Source: DALYJJ01 sp031969915
GTDB lineage: Bacteria; Acidobacteriota; Terriglobia; Bryobacterales; Bryobacteraceae
Direction of reading: 5' to 3'
DNA length: 43,348 bases
NCBI GenBank assembly: GCA_031969915.1
Contig: DALYJJ010000043.1
Location: forward strand, 1 to 43,348
Below, piece after piece: positions 30,169-39,842 of this stretch. How positions within the stretch are numbered: position 1 is the stretch's first letter; every line of letters begins with the position of its first letter. The notes beneath the pieces are model-generated. The model searched no databases, was not told the origin of the DNA, and saw nothing but the letters and a program-made list of their open reading frames with translations. Position numbers and translations under genes: made by a program.

Positions 30169-30615
30169 ATGACACGACCGTTCTTCATAGCGTTGCTGGC
30201 GGCCTCTGTATCCGCCGCCTGGGCCGCGGGGCCCGTCGATCCGGTGAACAAGAGCTGGCGCGGGGTGGCGCTGCAGGGATACGACGCGGTGGCCTACTTT
30301 ACGGCGAACAAGCCGATGAAGGGCTCCGACGCGTTCGCGCACGAGTGGATGGGCGCCAAGTGGTACTTCGCGAGCGACGCGAACCGGAAGTTGTTTATCT
30401 CGTCGCCGGAGAAATACGCGCCGCAGTTCGGCGGCTACTGCGCCTGGGCGGTGAGCAACAACTACACGGCCAATGCCGATCCGGAAGCGTGGAAAATCGT
30501 GGACGGCAAGCTGTACCTGAACTACAACCAGGACGTGCAGAAGAAGTGGGCAGAGGAAGTTTACAAGCGCATCGAAGCGGGAAACAAGAACTGGCCGGGG
30601 CTCCGGAAGCAGTAA
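30169..30615 (+). CDS. Exported YHS-domain protein
   Basis: About 148 residues. MTRPFFIALLAASVSAAWAA is a signal peptide. The YHS domain follows: GYDAVAYFTANKPMKGSD, WYFASDANRKLFISSPEKYA and FGGYCAWAVSNN. Secreted YHS proteins are found near redox and metal-stress genes; a copper-related or other metal role has been suggested for YHS domains, but none is proven here. The single Cys in GGYCAWAV is the classic position. An ATG at 30163 overlaps the -10 of its promoter, so the ATG at 30169 is preferred. First of two genes, 8 bp before an outer-membrane protein. Confidence 0.86.
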   Translation: MTRPFFIALLAASVSAAWAAGPVDPVNKSWRGVALQGYDAVAYFTANKPMKGSDAFAHEWMGAKWYFASDANRKLFISSPEKYAPQFGGYCAWAVSNNYTANADPEAWKIVDGKLYLNYNQDVQKKWAEEVYKRIEAGNKNWPGLRKQ

Positions 30616-30623
30616 GGTACGGC

Positions 30624-31238
30624 ATGATTCGCAAGACGACCATTGCTGTGTTGTTGGCCGCCGCGGCGCACGCTCAGGATGCGGCGCCGCGTCACGAGTT
30701 GGGCCTGACGCTGGGGACATTGCGCGGCGGCGACCGGGGAACCGGCGCCGCGGCGCTGCAGTTGGGTTCGGGGACGGCTCTGCAGGCGAATTACGGCGTG
30801 CGCGTGGCGGGCGGTTCCGCGGCGGCGCTGTACGCGGAGTTTCACTTCCTGGCCAGCCCGCAACGGCTGGTGTCGTCGGCCAACGCTGCGCTGACGCGCG
30901 ACGTGGCGACGATTTACGCCACGCCGGGCCTCCGCGTGAAGTTCGCGCCGAAGGCGCGGGTTTCGCCGTACGCGGTGATCGGCGCCGGGTACGCGCTGTA
31001 CGAGCACAGCCTGTTGACGCTCGGCGGGCAGCCGAACGGCGCGCCGCGGCTCACGCATCGCGGCACGGCGATGTTCGGAGGCGGGGTGGACGTGGGCGTA
31101 TGGCGCTGGCTCGCGATTCGCGGGGAAGTCCGCGATTTCTACAGCGGCAGCCCGAGCTACAACACGCCCGCGATTCGGGGCGGCCAGCACAACGTGGTGG
31201 CCGGCGGCGGATTCGTGCTGCGGTTCGGAGGGCGGTAG
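30624..31238 (+). CDS. Small outer-membrane beta-barrel protein
   Basis: A 204-residue protein. MIRKTTIAVLLAAAAHAQ is a signal peptide. The mature part alternates polar and hydrophobic residues with Gly and aromatic residues (HELGLTLGTLRGG, LRVKFAPKARVSPYAVIGAG, VWRWLAIRGEVRDFYSG) and ends GFVLRFGGR, as in eight-stranded OmpA/OmpW-like barrels. No enzymatic motif. The ATG at 30624 follows the YHS stop by 8 bp; AAGG upstream is a weak SD. It shares ECF promoter C-plus and may be a stress porin or structural barrel. Confidence 0.8.
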   Translation: MIRKTTIAVLLAAAAHAQDAAPRHELGLTLGTLRGGDRGTGAAALQLGSGTALQANYGVRVAGGSAAALYAEFHFLASPQRLVSSANAALTRDVATIYATPGLRVKFAPKARVSPYAVIGAGYALYEHSLLTLGGQPNGAPRLTHRGTAMFGGGVDVGVWRWLAIRGEVRDFYSGSPSYNTPAIRGGQHNVVAGGGFVLRFGGR

Positions 31239-31256
31239 CGCCGGGAAAGGGACCGG

Positions 31257-32054
31257 CTATCGCAGCTCCCTGATCCGCAGGTTGCGGAACCACGCTTCGT
31301 CGTTGTGGTTCTGAAGGATGATCGGGGTCCGCTTCTTGGGGCGCGCGGTGAGCAGTGTGAAGACCGGGTTGCCCTTCCAACGCTGCGCCAGGCGCTCGTG
31401 GATTTCCGGGGCATCGAGGCCGGTGTCGACCACTTTGACGCCGTTGAGCCAGTGCTCGACGTGATTGCCGCGGCGCACGATGCGGCCTTCGTTCCATTCG
31501 CCGACGGGCCTGGCCATGGGCTTGGCGGCGGGCATCAGCGAATACAAGGCGCCGGCCTGGTAGAGGCCGCCGCGGCGGGCGTCGGCGTGTCCTGTGTCGT
31601 CGATCACCTGGTATTCGAAGGCTACGGTGTAGGCTTCGATGATTCCTTTGGGGCCGGGCTTGGCGCGATTGCCTTCGCGGTGCTCGAGCTCGTGGCCCAC
31701 CAGGTCCTCGAAGCGGGTCTTGGGCTTGACCTTGTCCGCGTCGAGGATGGCCTGATCCTGGAGCAGATACTTCACGCCGCTGTTGCTTCTCGAAGCGACC
31801 TTCCATTCGAAGGTGAGTTCAAAGTCAGCGAAGTCGCGGGCGGTGATCAGATCCTCGCGCAGTTTGGGGCGGGCCACGACCTTGATGCAGCCGTCTTCGA
31901 CGGCGAAGGAGTTGCCGGGAGGCGACTTTTTCGCCGGATCATTCCAGCCCGATAATGTTTTGCCGTCGAAGAGGGAGATCCACTCCGGCTCGGCGGGCAG
32001 GGCGGGGAGGGCCGCGGCGAGCGCGGCGAGGGAGCAGAGCGGGCGGAGCGTCAA
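31257..32054 (-). CDS. Exported DUF1080 (3-keto-disaccharide hydrolase-like) protein
   Basis: A 265-residue protein. An N-terminal signal (LRPLCSLAALAAALPALPA) is followed by a concanavalin-type jelly roll: EWISLFDGKTLSGWND, DFELTFEWKVASRSNSGVKY, IEAYTVAFEYQVIDD, WNEGRIVRRGNHVEHWLNG and IILQNHNDEAWFRNLRIREL are all DUF1080 marks. Family members include 3-keto-glucoside hydrolases and proteins of unknown sugar specificity, abundant in Acidobacteria and Planctomycetes. The start is TTG (32052-32054) with AAAGGA upstream. It converges on the outer-membrane protein gene with 18 bp between. A single gene, transcribed away from groESL. Confidence 0.87.
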   Translation of the reverse strand: MTLRPLCSLAALAAALPALPAEPEWISLFDGKTLSGWNDPAKKSPPGNSFAVEDGCIKVVARPKLREDLITARDFADFELTFEWKVASRSNSGVKYLLQDQAILDADKVKPKTRFEDLVGHELEHREGNRAKPGPKGIIEAYTVAFEYQVIDDTGHADARRGGLYQAGALYSLMPAAKPMARPVGEWNEGRIVRRGNHVEHWLNGVKVVDTGLDAPEIHERLAQRWKGNPVFTLLTARPKKRTPIILQNHNDEAWFRNLRIRELR

Positions 32055-32094
32055 GGGAATATTTCCTTTATCTGCAATGTGTTGCGGGCGGGTC

Positions 32095-32121
32095 TTGTCA
32101 CTCCTCGGCGGAGTGTGCTAA
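32095..32121 (+). promoter_or_regulatory. CIRCE-like HrcA operator and promoter of groESL
   Basis: TTGTCACTC, nine bases, then GTGTGCTAA. The consensus CIRCE is TTAGCACTC-N9-GAGTGCTAA, so there are two differences on the left and one on the right with exact spacing. TTGTCA (32095-32100) also serves as a -35 with TAATAC (32119-32124) 18 nt later as a weak -10, so a bound repressor would cover the promoter. hrcA is not in this window. Confidence 0.7.
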
Positions 32122-32201
32122 TACTAACAAACGGAGCCAGTTAGACCGGCTCAAACCATTCCGCAACGTCAAAACGACAGTTTCTCATGGAGGCTCAAGC
32201 A

Positions 32202-32519
32202 ATGGATATTCGTCCGCTCCACGACCGAATCGTAGTCAAGCGAGTCGAAGAGAGTGAAACGATCCAGGGCGGCATCATCATCCCGGATACCGCCAAGGAA
32301 AAGCCGCAGCAGGGTGAAGTGGTTGCCGTGGGCAAGGGCAAGCGCCTGGAGGACGGCAAGGTGATCCCGCTGGATGTTCAGGTGGGCGACCGCATTCTGT
32401 TCGGCAAGTACTCGGGCAGCGACATCAAGCTCGATGGCAATGAATACCTGATCATGCGCGAGGACGAAGTTCTCGGCGTGCTCACCAACGGCAACGGCGC
32501 CGGCAAGAAGGGCAAGTAA
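32202..32519 (+). CDS. groES: Co-chaperonin GroES
   Basis: A 105-residue protein, the 10-kDa lid of the GroEL chamber. It begins MDIRPLHDRIVVKRVEESE. The mobile loop is ETIQGGIIIPDTAKEKPQQG (18-37), followed by GEVVAVGKGKR and VGDRILFGKYSG. The C-terminal tail NGNGAGKKGK is longer and more polar than usual. ATG 32202 is set by the family N-terminus and by GGAGG (32189-32193), 8 bp upstream; the earlier ATG at 32187 is inside that SD. It precedes groEL by 11 bp and follows the CIRCE-like element. Confidence 0.97.
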   Translation: MDIRPLHDRIVVKRVEESETIQGGIIIPDTAKEKPQQGEVVAVGKGKRLEDGKVIPLDVQVGDRILFGKYSGSDIKLDGNEYLIMREDEVLGVLTNGNGAGKKGK

Positions 32520-32530
32520 GGAGAAGAACC

Positions 32531-34161
<1,631 letters not shown>

Positions 34162-34192
34162 ACCGGTAGCCCGGTTCCGGTTGGTTCGCGAA

Positions 34193-34233
34193 CGCCCGCT
34201 CCCTCCGCAAGGGGGAGCGGGCGTTTCGTTTTT
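34193..34233 (+). terminator. Intrinsic terminator of groESL (repeat copy 1)
   Basis: CGCCCGCTCCC (34193-34203) pairs perfectly with GGGAGCGGGCG (34213-34223), followed by TTTCGTTTTT. This is a strong intrinsic terminator 31 bp after the groEL stop. Its 3' arm and T-run recur exactly at 36034-36053 and 39569-39588. Confidence 0.88.
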
Positions 34234-34257
34234 GCGACGCGCCCGCGGGTTGCTGCG

Positions 34258-35931
34258 CTAGTATCCCGCCGCGCTCCCTCCAAAACGACCATCCGCCCAC
34301 CCGTACCGCCACCCGCGCTGGTCAAAGAAAATCGCATGTGCTTCCCCCAGAGGCGTCGTCCGGAGAACCACCCTATGCCCCAGCGCTCGCAGCCGCTCCA
34401 CAGTCTCCGGACTCAGTGCCCCAACCTCCGCCGGCACGTCTTGCGAAGTCGAGCTGGCATGCAGGCGCGGAGCGTCGACGGCATCTCGAACTCCCAGCCC
34501 CAGATCGACGACGTTGACGATGACCTGCATCAACACATTGGGAATGCGCACTCCTCCGGCGGCGCCAGCGGCCAGCATCGGTGTCCCGTCCGGCCGCAGC
34601 ACCACTGTTGGGGACATGGAGAAGATGGCGCGCTTCCGGGGACCGATATCGTTCCGGTTGCCGCTCCCGGTATCGAAATAGGCCGCCGCGCCGCTCAGCA
34701 GGATTCCGGTGCCTTTCGGGACGACCATCGACCCAAGGGATCCCTGCAACGTGTAGGTATTCGACACGAGGTTGCCCTCCGTGTCCACAACTGCAAAGTG
34801 CGTCGTCTGCGTGGGCTTCCCGGCGGCAGCGGGGCCCGCTTCCCGGTCCTGGTTAGGCGGCGCGATACGGCGCGCGTACGCCTTATCGACAAGCATCTCC
34901 GGTTCTACCGGTTCGAGCTTCGGATCCCCGTACCACCGCCGCCGGTCATAATCGGCGAGCTTCATGACCTCGAGCAGACGGTGCACCGTCGCCGCCGACC
35001 CCGCCGCTTCCCGGGTGAGCGGCGGCCGGAGTTCCAGCAGGTTGAGCATCTCAATCAGCGCGACGCCGCCGGAAGACCCGGTGGGCATGGTCAGGATCGG
35101 ATGCCCGCGGTATGAACCGCGCAACGGCTCTCCGACTCGCGCTTCGTACCCGGACCAATCGTCCACGGTGAGCAATGAGCCTTGCCGTTGCAAGTCCGCG
35201 ACGATCTCGCGAGCCAGTTTGCCGGTGTAGAACTCGCGCCACCCGCCCTGCTGCAGCCGGGCGATGCTCCTGGCGAGGTCGCGCTGCACCAGGCGCTCCC
35301 CCTCGGCGGGCGCGCTTCCGTCGGGGCGCAGGAAGATGCGCGCGGCCTCCGGATACTCTCGCAGACGGACCGAGACAGCGCTCAGCGTCTCTTCCGTTGC
35401 CCGCGAGACGCGCACCCCTTCCACGGCCATGCGCCGTGCCGGCTCCAGCACCTCCGCCCACGGCTTTCTTCCATGCCGCGCGTGCACGCCGCCGATCGCG
35501 GCCACGGTACCCGGAACGCCTACCGATCGCGCTCCGAAGTAGCGATCCAACCGGGCGGCATACTGTTCCGGAGCCGCCGCCGCGGCAAGCACTTCGCGAT
35601 AGTCGATGGCTTCCGCGCGGCCGTCGGCCATGCGCACCAGCATCATCCCGCCGCCACCCAGATTTCCTGCGTCCGGGTGCACCACGGCCAAGGCCACGGC
35701 AACCGCTACCGCGGCGTCCACCGCATTCCCGCCGCTCTGCAACACCTCTATGCCGAGGCGCGACGCGGCGGCGTCGCTCGATACCACCATGCCCCGCCGG
35801 CCCCGTTCCGCCAGTCGCAGGCCGTCCCTCGGATTCACCCAGCCGGGAGGCGCCGGGTACAGCGCTTGACCGTTTAGGGCCGGGGAAGCCGAGAAAATGG
35901 CGAGTGCAAGAACCAGACTGTGTGAGCGCAC
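34258..35931 (-). CDS. ggt: Gamma-glutamyltranspeptidase
   Basis: About 557 residues. An exported Ntn hydrolase that cleaves glutathione and other gamma-glutamyl compounds after splitting itself in two. The N-terminus from GTG 35931 is a signal peptide (MRSHSLVLALAIFSASPAL). The large subunit has GGNAVDAAVAVAVAL and NLGGGGMMLVRM. The small subunit starts at the conserved Thr376 in TQTTHFAVVDTEGN, the self-cleavage and catalytic residue; GSLGSMVVPKGTGILLS and SMSPTVVLRPDG follow. GAGGT 7 bp before GTG supports this start; an ATG at 35955 lacks an SD. The gene points against groEL and is bracketed by the repeated groEL 3' end, and its stop lies at the edge of repeat copy 1. Probably a later arrival at this locus. 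Confidence 0.92.
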   Translation of the reverse strand: MRSHSLVLALAIFSASPALNGQALYPAPPGWVNPRDGLRLAERGRRGMVVSSDAAASRLGIEVLQSGGNAVDAAVAVAVALAVVHPDAGNLGGGGMMLVRMADGRAEAIDYREVLAAAAAPEQYAARLDRYFGARSVGVPGTVAAIGGVHARHGRKPWAEVLEPARRMAVEGVRVSRATEETLSAVSVRLREYPEAARIFLRPDGSAPAEGERLVQRDLARSIARLQQGGWREFYTGKLAREIVADLQRQGSLLTVDDWSGYEARVGEPLRGSYRGHPILTMPTGSSGGVALIEMLNLLELRPPLTREAAGSAATVHRLLEVMKLADYDRRRWYGDPKLEPVEPEMLVDKAYARRIAPPNQDREAGPAAAGKPTQTTHFAVVDTEGNLVSNTYTLQGSLGSMVVPKGTGILLSGAAAYFDTGSGNRNDIGPRKRAIFSMSPTVVLRPDGTPMLAAGAAGGVRIPNVLMQVIVNVVDLGLGVRDAVDAPRLHASSTSQDVPAEVGALSPETVERLRALGHRVVLRTTPLGEAHAIFFDQRGWRYGWADGRFGGSAAGY

Positions 35932-35970
35932 CGAACCTACCTCGGGCCTCACCATATCGCACTGTCCGCA

Positions 35971-36067
35971 ATGCCGCCTGCCCTAGCCGCAGGGAGCCGC
36001 GGTCCGGACATGGACGACTAAACCGGTTAAGGGGGAGCGGGCGTTTCGTTTTTGCGACGCGCCCGCG
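35971..36067 (+). pseudogene. Remnant of a groEL 3' end and terminator (repeat copy 2)
   Basis: Bases 36001-36027 match the groEL end (34141-34167) with two changes, and read GPDMDD-stop in the GroEL tail frame. After a deletion of about 43 bp, bases 36031-36067 match 34211-34247 exactly (terminator 3' arm, T-run and flank). The 5' arm of the hairpin is lost, so it is no longer a good terminator. Upstream bases 35971-36000 read MPPALAAGSR, GroEL-tail-like but diverged. A direct repeat flanking ggt. Confidence 0.75.
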
Positions 36068-36082
36068 TTTGCTGCGCTTGCT

Positions 36083-39000
36083 CTAGAACGAGAGACGGAG
36101 GCCGAGGCGCATGATGCGATCGCCGTTGGGCTCGCGGCCGTTGTTGAAGGTGCTGGTGATGAACATGAAGTCGGCGCTGTTGATGCTGCCCTGGGGGTTG
36201 CTGAACTTGGGCGTGTTGGTCCAGTTGAACATTTCCGCGCGGAACTGCATATTGAAGCGCTCGCTGAAACGGAACTGACGGAACAGGCCGAGGTCGCTGT
36301 TGAAGAAGCCAGGACCGCGCAGGGCGTTGATGCCGAGGTTGCCGAAGCGCGGCGCGCCGCGGGGCACTTCGCGGAAGGCGGCGCGGTCAAAGAACGGGTT
36401 GCCGCGGCCGATGCCGCCGAGCTTGGCGGGGTCGCCGACGAGGTCCGGCTGCTGCTGGCTGCCGGGCATGAGGAGCGTTGCGCCGTCCGCCGTGACGTTG
36501 AACGGCAGGCCGCTCATCAGGCTGATGGCGGTGTTGAGCTGCCAGCCGCCGAGGAGCGCGTTGGCCGCGCTGCTGCCGGCGCCGAAGCGCTTGCCCTTGC
36601 CGAACGGCAGTTCGTACATGGCGGTGACCTGGAAGTTGTGGGTGCGGTCGAACGGCATCACGGCGCGGTTGCGGTCCATGAACGCGAGCGCGCTGACGGC
36701 GGGTCCGCCGTTGTTGTCGGTGTTGCAGCAGATGCCGATGGTCTTCGACCAGGTGTAGGCGAAGTTGGTTTGCAGGCCCGCGGAGAAGCGCTTGCGGAGC
36801 GTGGTCTGCAGGCTGTGGTAGTTGGTGTCGCCGACGGCGGTCACCAGGTTGGTGGACACGGCGCGGCCGAAGCGGGGGAACAAGGGCTGCCCGGCCTGGT
36901 CGGCGCCGATCACCTGGCCGGCGTTGAGGTTCAACGAACCGCTGACGCGCGCCGCGCGGCTGCCCACGTAGCCCACCTGCCCGATCCAGTTCTTGCCGAG
37001 ATCGTGTTCCACGGTGAGGTTCCAGTTCATGATGTAGCTGCGCTGGAAGCGGTCACCGGTGGTGACCACGTTGAAGTTGTTGGGCAGCGCGATGCGGCCG
37101 TTCTGGCCGATCACGGGCTCGGCCAGAATCGGCAGGCCCACCTGGGTGACCGAGTTCGCGGGCGTGCCCGGTAGGTTCGAGGCCCACTGGAAGGCGGGCG
37201 CGGCGAAGTTCTGCACGAGCAGGACGGGGAAGTTGGTGCGCAGGGGACGCGCCAGGTTCCAGGGGTCATAGTTGAAGCCGAAGCCGGAACGGATGACCCA
37301 CTTGTCGGTCGGACGATAGGCGATGCCGAGGCGCGGCGAGATGTAGACCGGAGCGACGTCGGTGCCGCAATCGCGCGGGTTGCCGCCCACGCCGCAGGCG
37401 ATCATCTGGTTGGTGGTGAAATCGTAGCGCTCCATGCCGCGGCTGCCTTCGCGCCAGGGCATGGGGAAGCTTTCAAAGCGCGCTCCGTAGGAGAGGGTAA
37501 GGTTGCGGGTGACCTGCCACTGGTCGCGCGCGTAGAAGCTGAACATGCTGGTGCGCGTGCGGTAGACGTCGGGCACCTGCAGCAGGCGGCCGCCGCCGGT
37601 GACGTGGCCGAGCATGAAGGTGGCGTGGGAGTTGAACACGTTGCCGACGCCCTGTTGCGTGGGCCCCTGGCCGAAGTTCAGGCGGCCTGCCGCGGAGGCG
37701 TCGCCGCCGCCCGTGAATTCGGGCTGCTGGTGGTTCAACTGCAGGTGGTAGATGTCCATGCCGAAGCGGATGTTGTGGCGGCCCTTCTGCCAGTTGGCGT
37801 TGGCCACGTACTGATACTGAGGGTCGTCACGGAAGTAGGGCATGTAGCTTTCGGTGGAGCCGAAGACGGTGAGGCCGCCGATGCCGAAGCCGCACAGACC
37901 GCTTTCGAAGCGCCGTGAGCCGTTGGCGCCGGGGATGCGGAGATCGTCGCGGCAGGTGTTGGGGCCGAGGCCCGGCTGCTCCACGTTGGTGATCATGCGC
38001 GTGTAGCCGAAGTTGGCGTCGATGACGAAGTTCGGCGTCACGGTATAGGTGGTGGCGAGCGAGCCGCTCCAGGTGCCGCCCGAGCCGACGCCGGGGTTGC
38101 CGAAGGTGATGGGCGGGCCGCCCTGGTCGCCGAAGGGCGTCTGGCTGAGCATCGAGAAATCGAGCCAGCTCAGGCGGGCGAACATGGTCCACTTCTCATT
38201 GATGTTGTAGTTGACCTTGCTGTCGATGGTGTGGCGGCCGAGGGAAGCAGGCGCGGAACCGAAGAAGTTCTGCGCGGGAAGGCCTTGTGCGTTGGGCAGG
38301 TTCTCGGGCGGAAGGTCGCGCATCAGGCGGAGCGCCGTGGGGTTCAGACGGTTATTGGGGATGACGTTGCCCGCGAAGGGAATGCGCGCCGCCGAGGTGG
38401 CGCCGGAGAGGGGATCGACGATGATGCTGCGCTGCGCGGCGCCCAGGCCGCTCTGGTTGCTGTAATCGCCCGCGCGCATGGCCGGCGTCGGCACGCTGTA
38501 GAGACCGAAGGCGAAGCGGCGGTCGGTGGTGCCTTCGTAGCTGCCGAAGTAGAACAGCTTGTTCTTGACGATCGCCCCGCCTGCGCGTCCGCCGAACTGG
38601 TTGAATACGAACTTCGGCACGTCCTGGTTGGAGGGGAGGAAGAAGTTGCGCGCCTGGCTCCAGTTGCCCTGATGGTAGTGGAACAGCGCGCCGTTGAAGT
38701 CGTTGGTACCGGAGCGGATGATGACGTTCACCGCGGCGCCGCCGGCGAGGCCCTGCTCGGCGTCGAAGGAGTTCGTCACCACGTTCACGGTTTCGATGGA
38801 TTCGAGCGCCGGCACGTAGCTGGCGATGTGCGGGAGCCAGATGTTGGTGGCGCTGGCGCCGTCGATGCGGGTGTTGTTGGAAGCGAAGTTGTTCCCGTTG
38901 CTGGCGAACTGCATGGAGCGCGAGGGGTTGGAGGGAATGGAGTGGGGCGTCTCCGGCGGTGAGATGCCGGGGAGCGTGATGAGCAGCGCCTGATAGTTGC

Positions 39001-39466
39001 GCTGGCCGGGCACAGGGATTTCGGTGAGCGCCTTGGAGGTCATCTCAGAGCGCACTTCCGCGCGGTCCGTCTGGAGCGAGGCGGCCTGGGCCTCCACCAC
39101 CACGGTCTCCGTGACTTGTCCGACGTTCAGCTTGAAGTCCTGGCGGACGACAGCGTTCACGGCGACTTCGATGTTGTCCTGGGTCACGGCGCGGAAGCCT
39201 TCGCGCGTGACACGGACCGAATAGAGGCCGCTTTGCACGGTGGGAATGCTGTAGACGCCGGTTTCATTGGTTTGAGCCGTGCGGACGGCGCCGGTTTGTT
39301 TATTGGTGAGGGTGACCGTGGCATTGGGAACCGCGGCATCGCTGGCGTCGGTGACGTTGCCGACGAGAGACCCGTAGAGAACCTGCGCCGCCAAAGGCAG
39401 GGGCGCGGAGAGAGCGGCCAGGAGTGCAACCAAGCACACGGCGCGCGTAGCACGCTTCATCAACAT
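36083..39466 (-). CDS. Oar-type TonB-dependent outer-membrane receptor with carboxypeptidase-regulatory-like domain (second copy)
   Basis: About 1127 residues. A signal peptide (MLMKRATRAVCLVALLAALS) is followed by a carboxypeptidase-regulatory domain at about 35-115 (LVGNVTDASDAAVPNATVTL), a plug (NTRIDGASATNIWLPH; INVIIRSGTN-like VNVIIRSGTNDFNGALFHYH) and a large barrel ending LGLRLSF. It differs clearly from the receptor at 5.9-9.1 kb (different plug and loops), so it is a paralogue and not a recent duplicate. Ligand unknown. GAGG stands 7 bp before the ATG at 39466; a frame start 12 bp earlier overlaps that SD. No dedicated partner gene adjoins it. Repeat copies 2 and 3 of the groEL terminator bound it on both sides. 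Confidence 0.88.
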   Translation of the reverse strand: MLMKRATRAVCLVALLAALSAPLPLAAQVLYGSLVGNVTDASDAAVPNATVTLTNKQTGAVRTAQTNETGVYSIPTVQSGLYSVRVTREGFRAVTQDNIEVAVNAVVRQDFKLNVGQVTETVVVEAQAASLQTDRAEVRSEMTSKALTEIPVPGQRNYQALLITLPGISPPETPHSIPSNPSRSMQFASNGNNFASNNTRIDGASATNIWLPHIASYVPALESIETVNVVTNSFDAEQGLAGGAAVNVIIRSGTNDFNGALFHYHQGNWSQARNFFLPSNQDVPKFVFNQFGGRAGGAIVKNKLFYFGSYEGTTDRRFAFGLYSVPTPAMRAGDYSNQSGLGAAQRSIIVDPLSGATSAARIPFAGNVIPNNRLNPTALRLMRDLPPENLPNAQGLPAQNFFGSAPASLGRHTIDSKVNYNINEKWTMFARLSWLDFSMLSQTPFGDQGGPPITFGNPGVGSGGTWSGSLATTYTVTPNFVIDANFGYTRMITNVEQPGLGPNTCRDDLRIPGANGSRRFESGLCGFGIGGLTVFGSTESYMPYFRDDPQYQYVANANWQKGRHNIRFGMDIYHLQLNHQQPEFTGGGDASAAGRLNFGQGPTQQGVGNVFNSHATFMLGHVTGGGRLLQVPDVYRTRTSMFSFYARDQWQVTRNLTLSYGARFESFPMPWREGSRGMERYDFTTNQMIACGVGGNPRDCGTDVAPVYISPRLGIAYRPTDKWVIRSGFGFNYDPWNLARPLRTNFPVLLVQNFAAPAFQWASNLPGTPANSVTQVGLPILAEPVIGQNGRIALPNNFNVVTTGDRFQRSYIMNWNLTVEHDLGKNWIGQVGYVGSRAARVSGSLNLNAGQVIGADQAGQPLFPRFGRAVSTNLVTAVGDTNYHSLQTTLRKRFSAGLQTNFAYTWSKTIGICCNTDNNGGPAVSALAFMDRNRAVMPFDRTHNFQVTAMYELPFGKGKRFGAGSSAANALLGGWQLNTAISLMSGLPFNVTADGATLLMPGSQQQPDLVGDPAKLGGIGRGNPFFDRAAFREVPRGAPRFGNLGINALRGPGFFNSDLGLFRQFRFSERFNMQFRAEMFNWTNTPKFSNPQGSINSADFMFITSTFNNGREPNGDRIMRLGLRLSF

Positions 39467-39555
39467 GGTGAACCTCATTCCTGAAGCCCAGCAGGGCAGA
39501 CTTACTTGATGAAAGTGTATCGCGTTCGTGACCAGGCGGCCATGGCCGGCTCCGG

Positions 39556-39588
39556 CCGCTCCCTCGCCGGAGCGGGCGTTTCGTTTTT
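39556..39588 (+). terminator. Orphan intrinsic terminator (repeat copy 3)
   Basis: CCGCTCC (39556-39562) pairs with GGAGCGG (39569-39575), followed by TTTCGTTTTT. The 21 bases from 39569 to 39589 are identical to those at 34214-34234 and 36034-36054. No plus-strand gene ends before it: it lies just upstream of the ACP gene and behind a minus-strand receptor start, so it looks displaced. Confidence 0.72.
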
Positions 39589-39605
39589 GGGGTACATTGG
39601 TCGCG

Positions 39606-39842
39606 ATGAACCGGGAAGAACTTCTGGCGAAACTCGACGAGATACTGGAGCTGCCCGAGGGGACGTTGCAGGGCGGGGAGCGGCTGGAGGAGCTGGGGGG
39701 CTGGGATTCGCTGGCGATGATGAGCTATATGGCTGCCGTGGACGAGGGCCTGGGAAGGAAGCTGTCGCCGCGCCAGTTCGTGAACTGCGACACGATCAAT
39801 GACCTGGTGGCGCTTGCGCTGCCGCCAACGGCAGCGAACTGA
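39606..39842 (+). CDS. Acyl carrier protein
   Basis: A 78-residue protein. It begins MNREELLAKLDEILELPEGT, a four-helix ACP. Ser35 in GGWDSLAMM is the phosphopantetheine site; DSL is kept but the surrounding sequence differs from the housekeeping AcpP (usually GADSLDTVEL). It is therefore a specialised ACP of the type used in polysaccharide-linked or secondary pathways. ATG 39606 is chosen since the domain starts there and the upstream frame only crosses the terminator. First of three genes ACP-SDR-KASIII, with a stop-start gap of 0-3 bp to the next. Confidence 0.88.
   Translation: MNREELLAKLDEILELPEGTLQGGERLEELGGWDSLAMMSYMAAVDEGLGRKLSPRQFVNCDTINDLVALALPPTAAN

Noticed and set aside
32055..32066. 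GGGAATATTTCC before groES as a seventh ECF site
   Set aside because: No [G/C]AT follows at 18 nt on either strand, and it overlaps the SD region of the TTG-start DUF1080 gene.
36083..39466. The second Oar receptor as a duplicate of the first
   Set aside because: Shared domain order only; plug and barrel sequences differ throughout, so they are old paralogues.
39467..39480. GGAATGAGG before the second Oar receptor as an ECF -35
   Set aside because: It is the ribosome site right before the ATG, with no -10 at the right distance.
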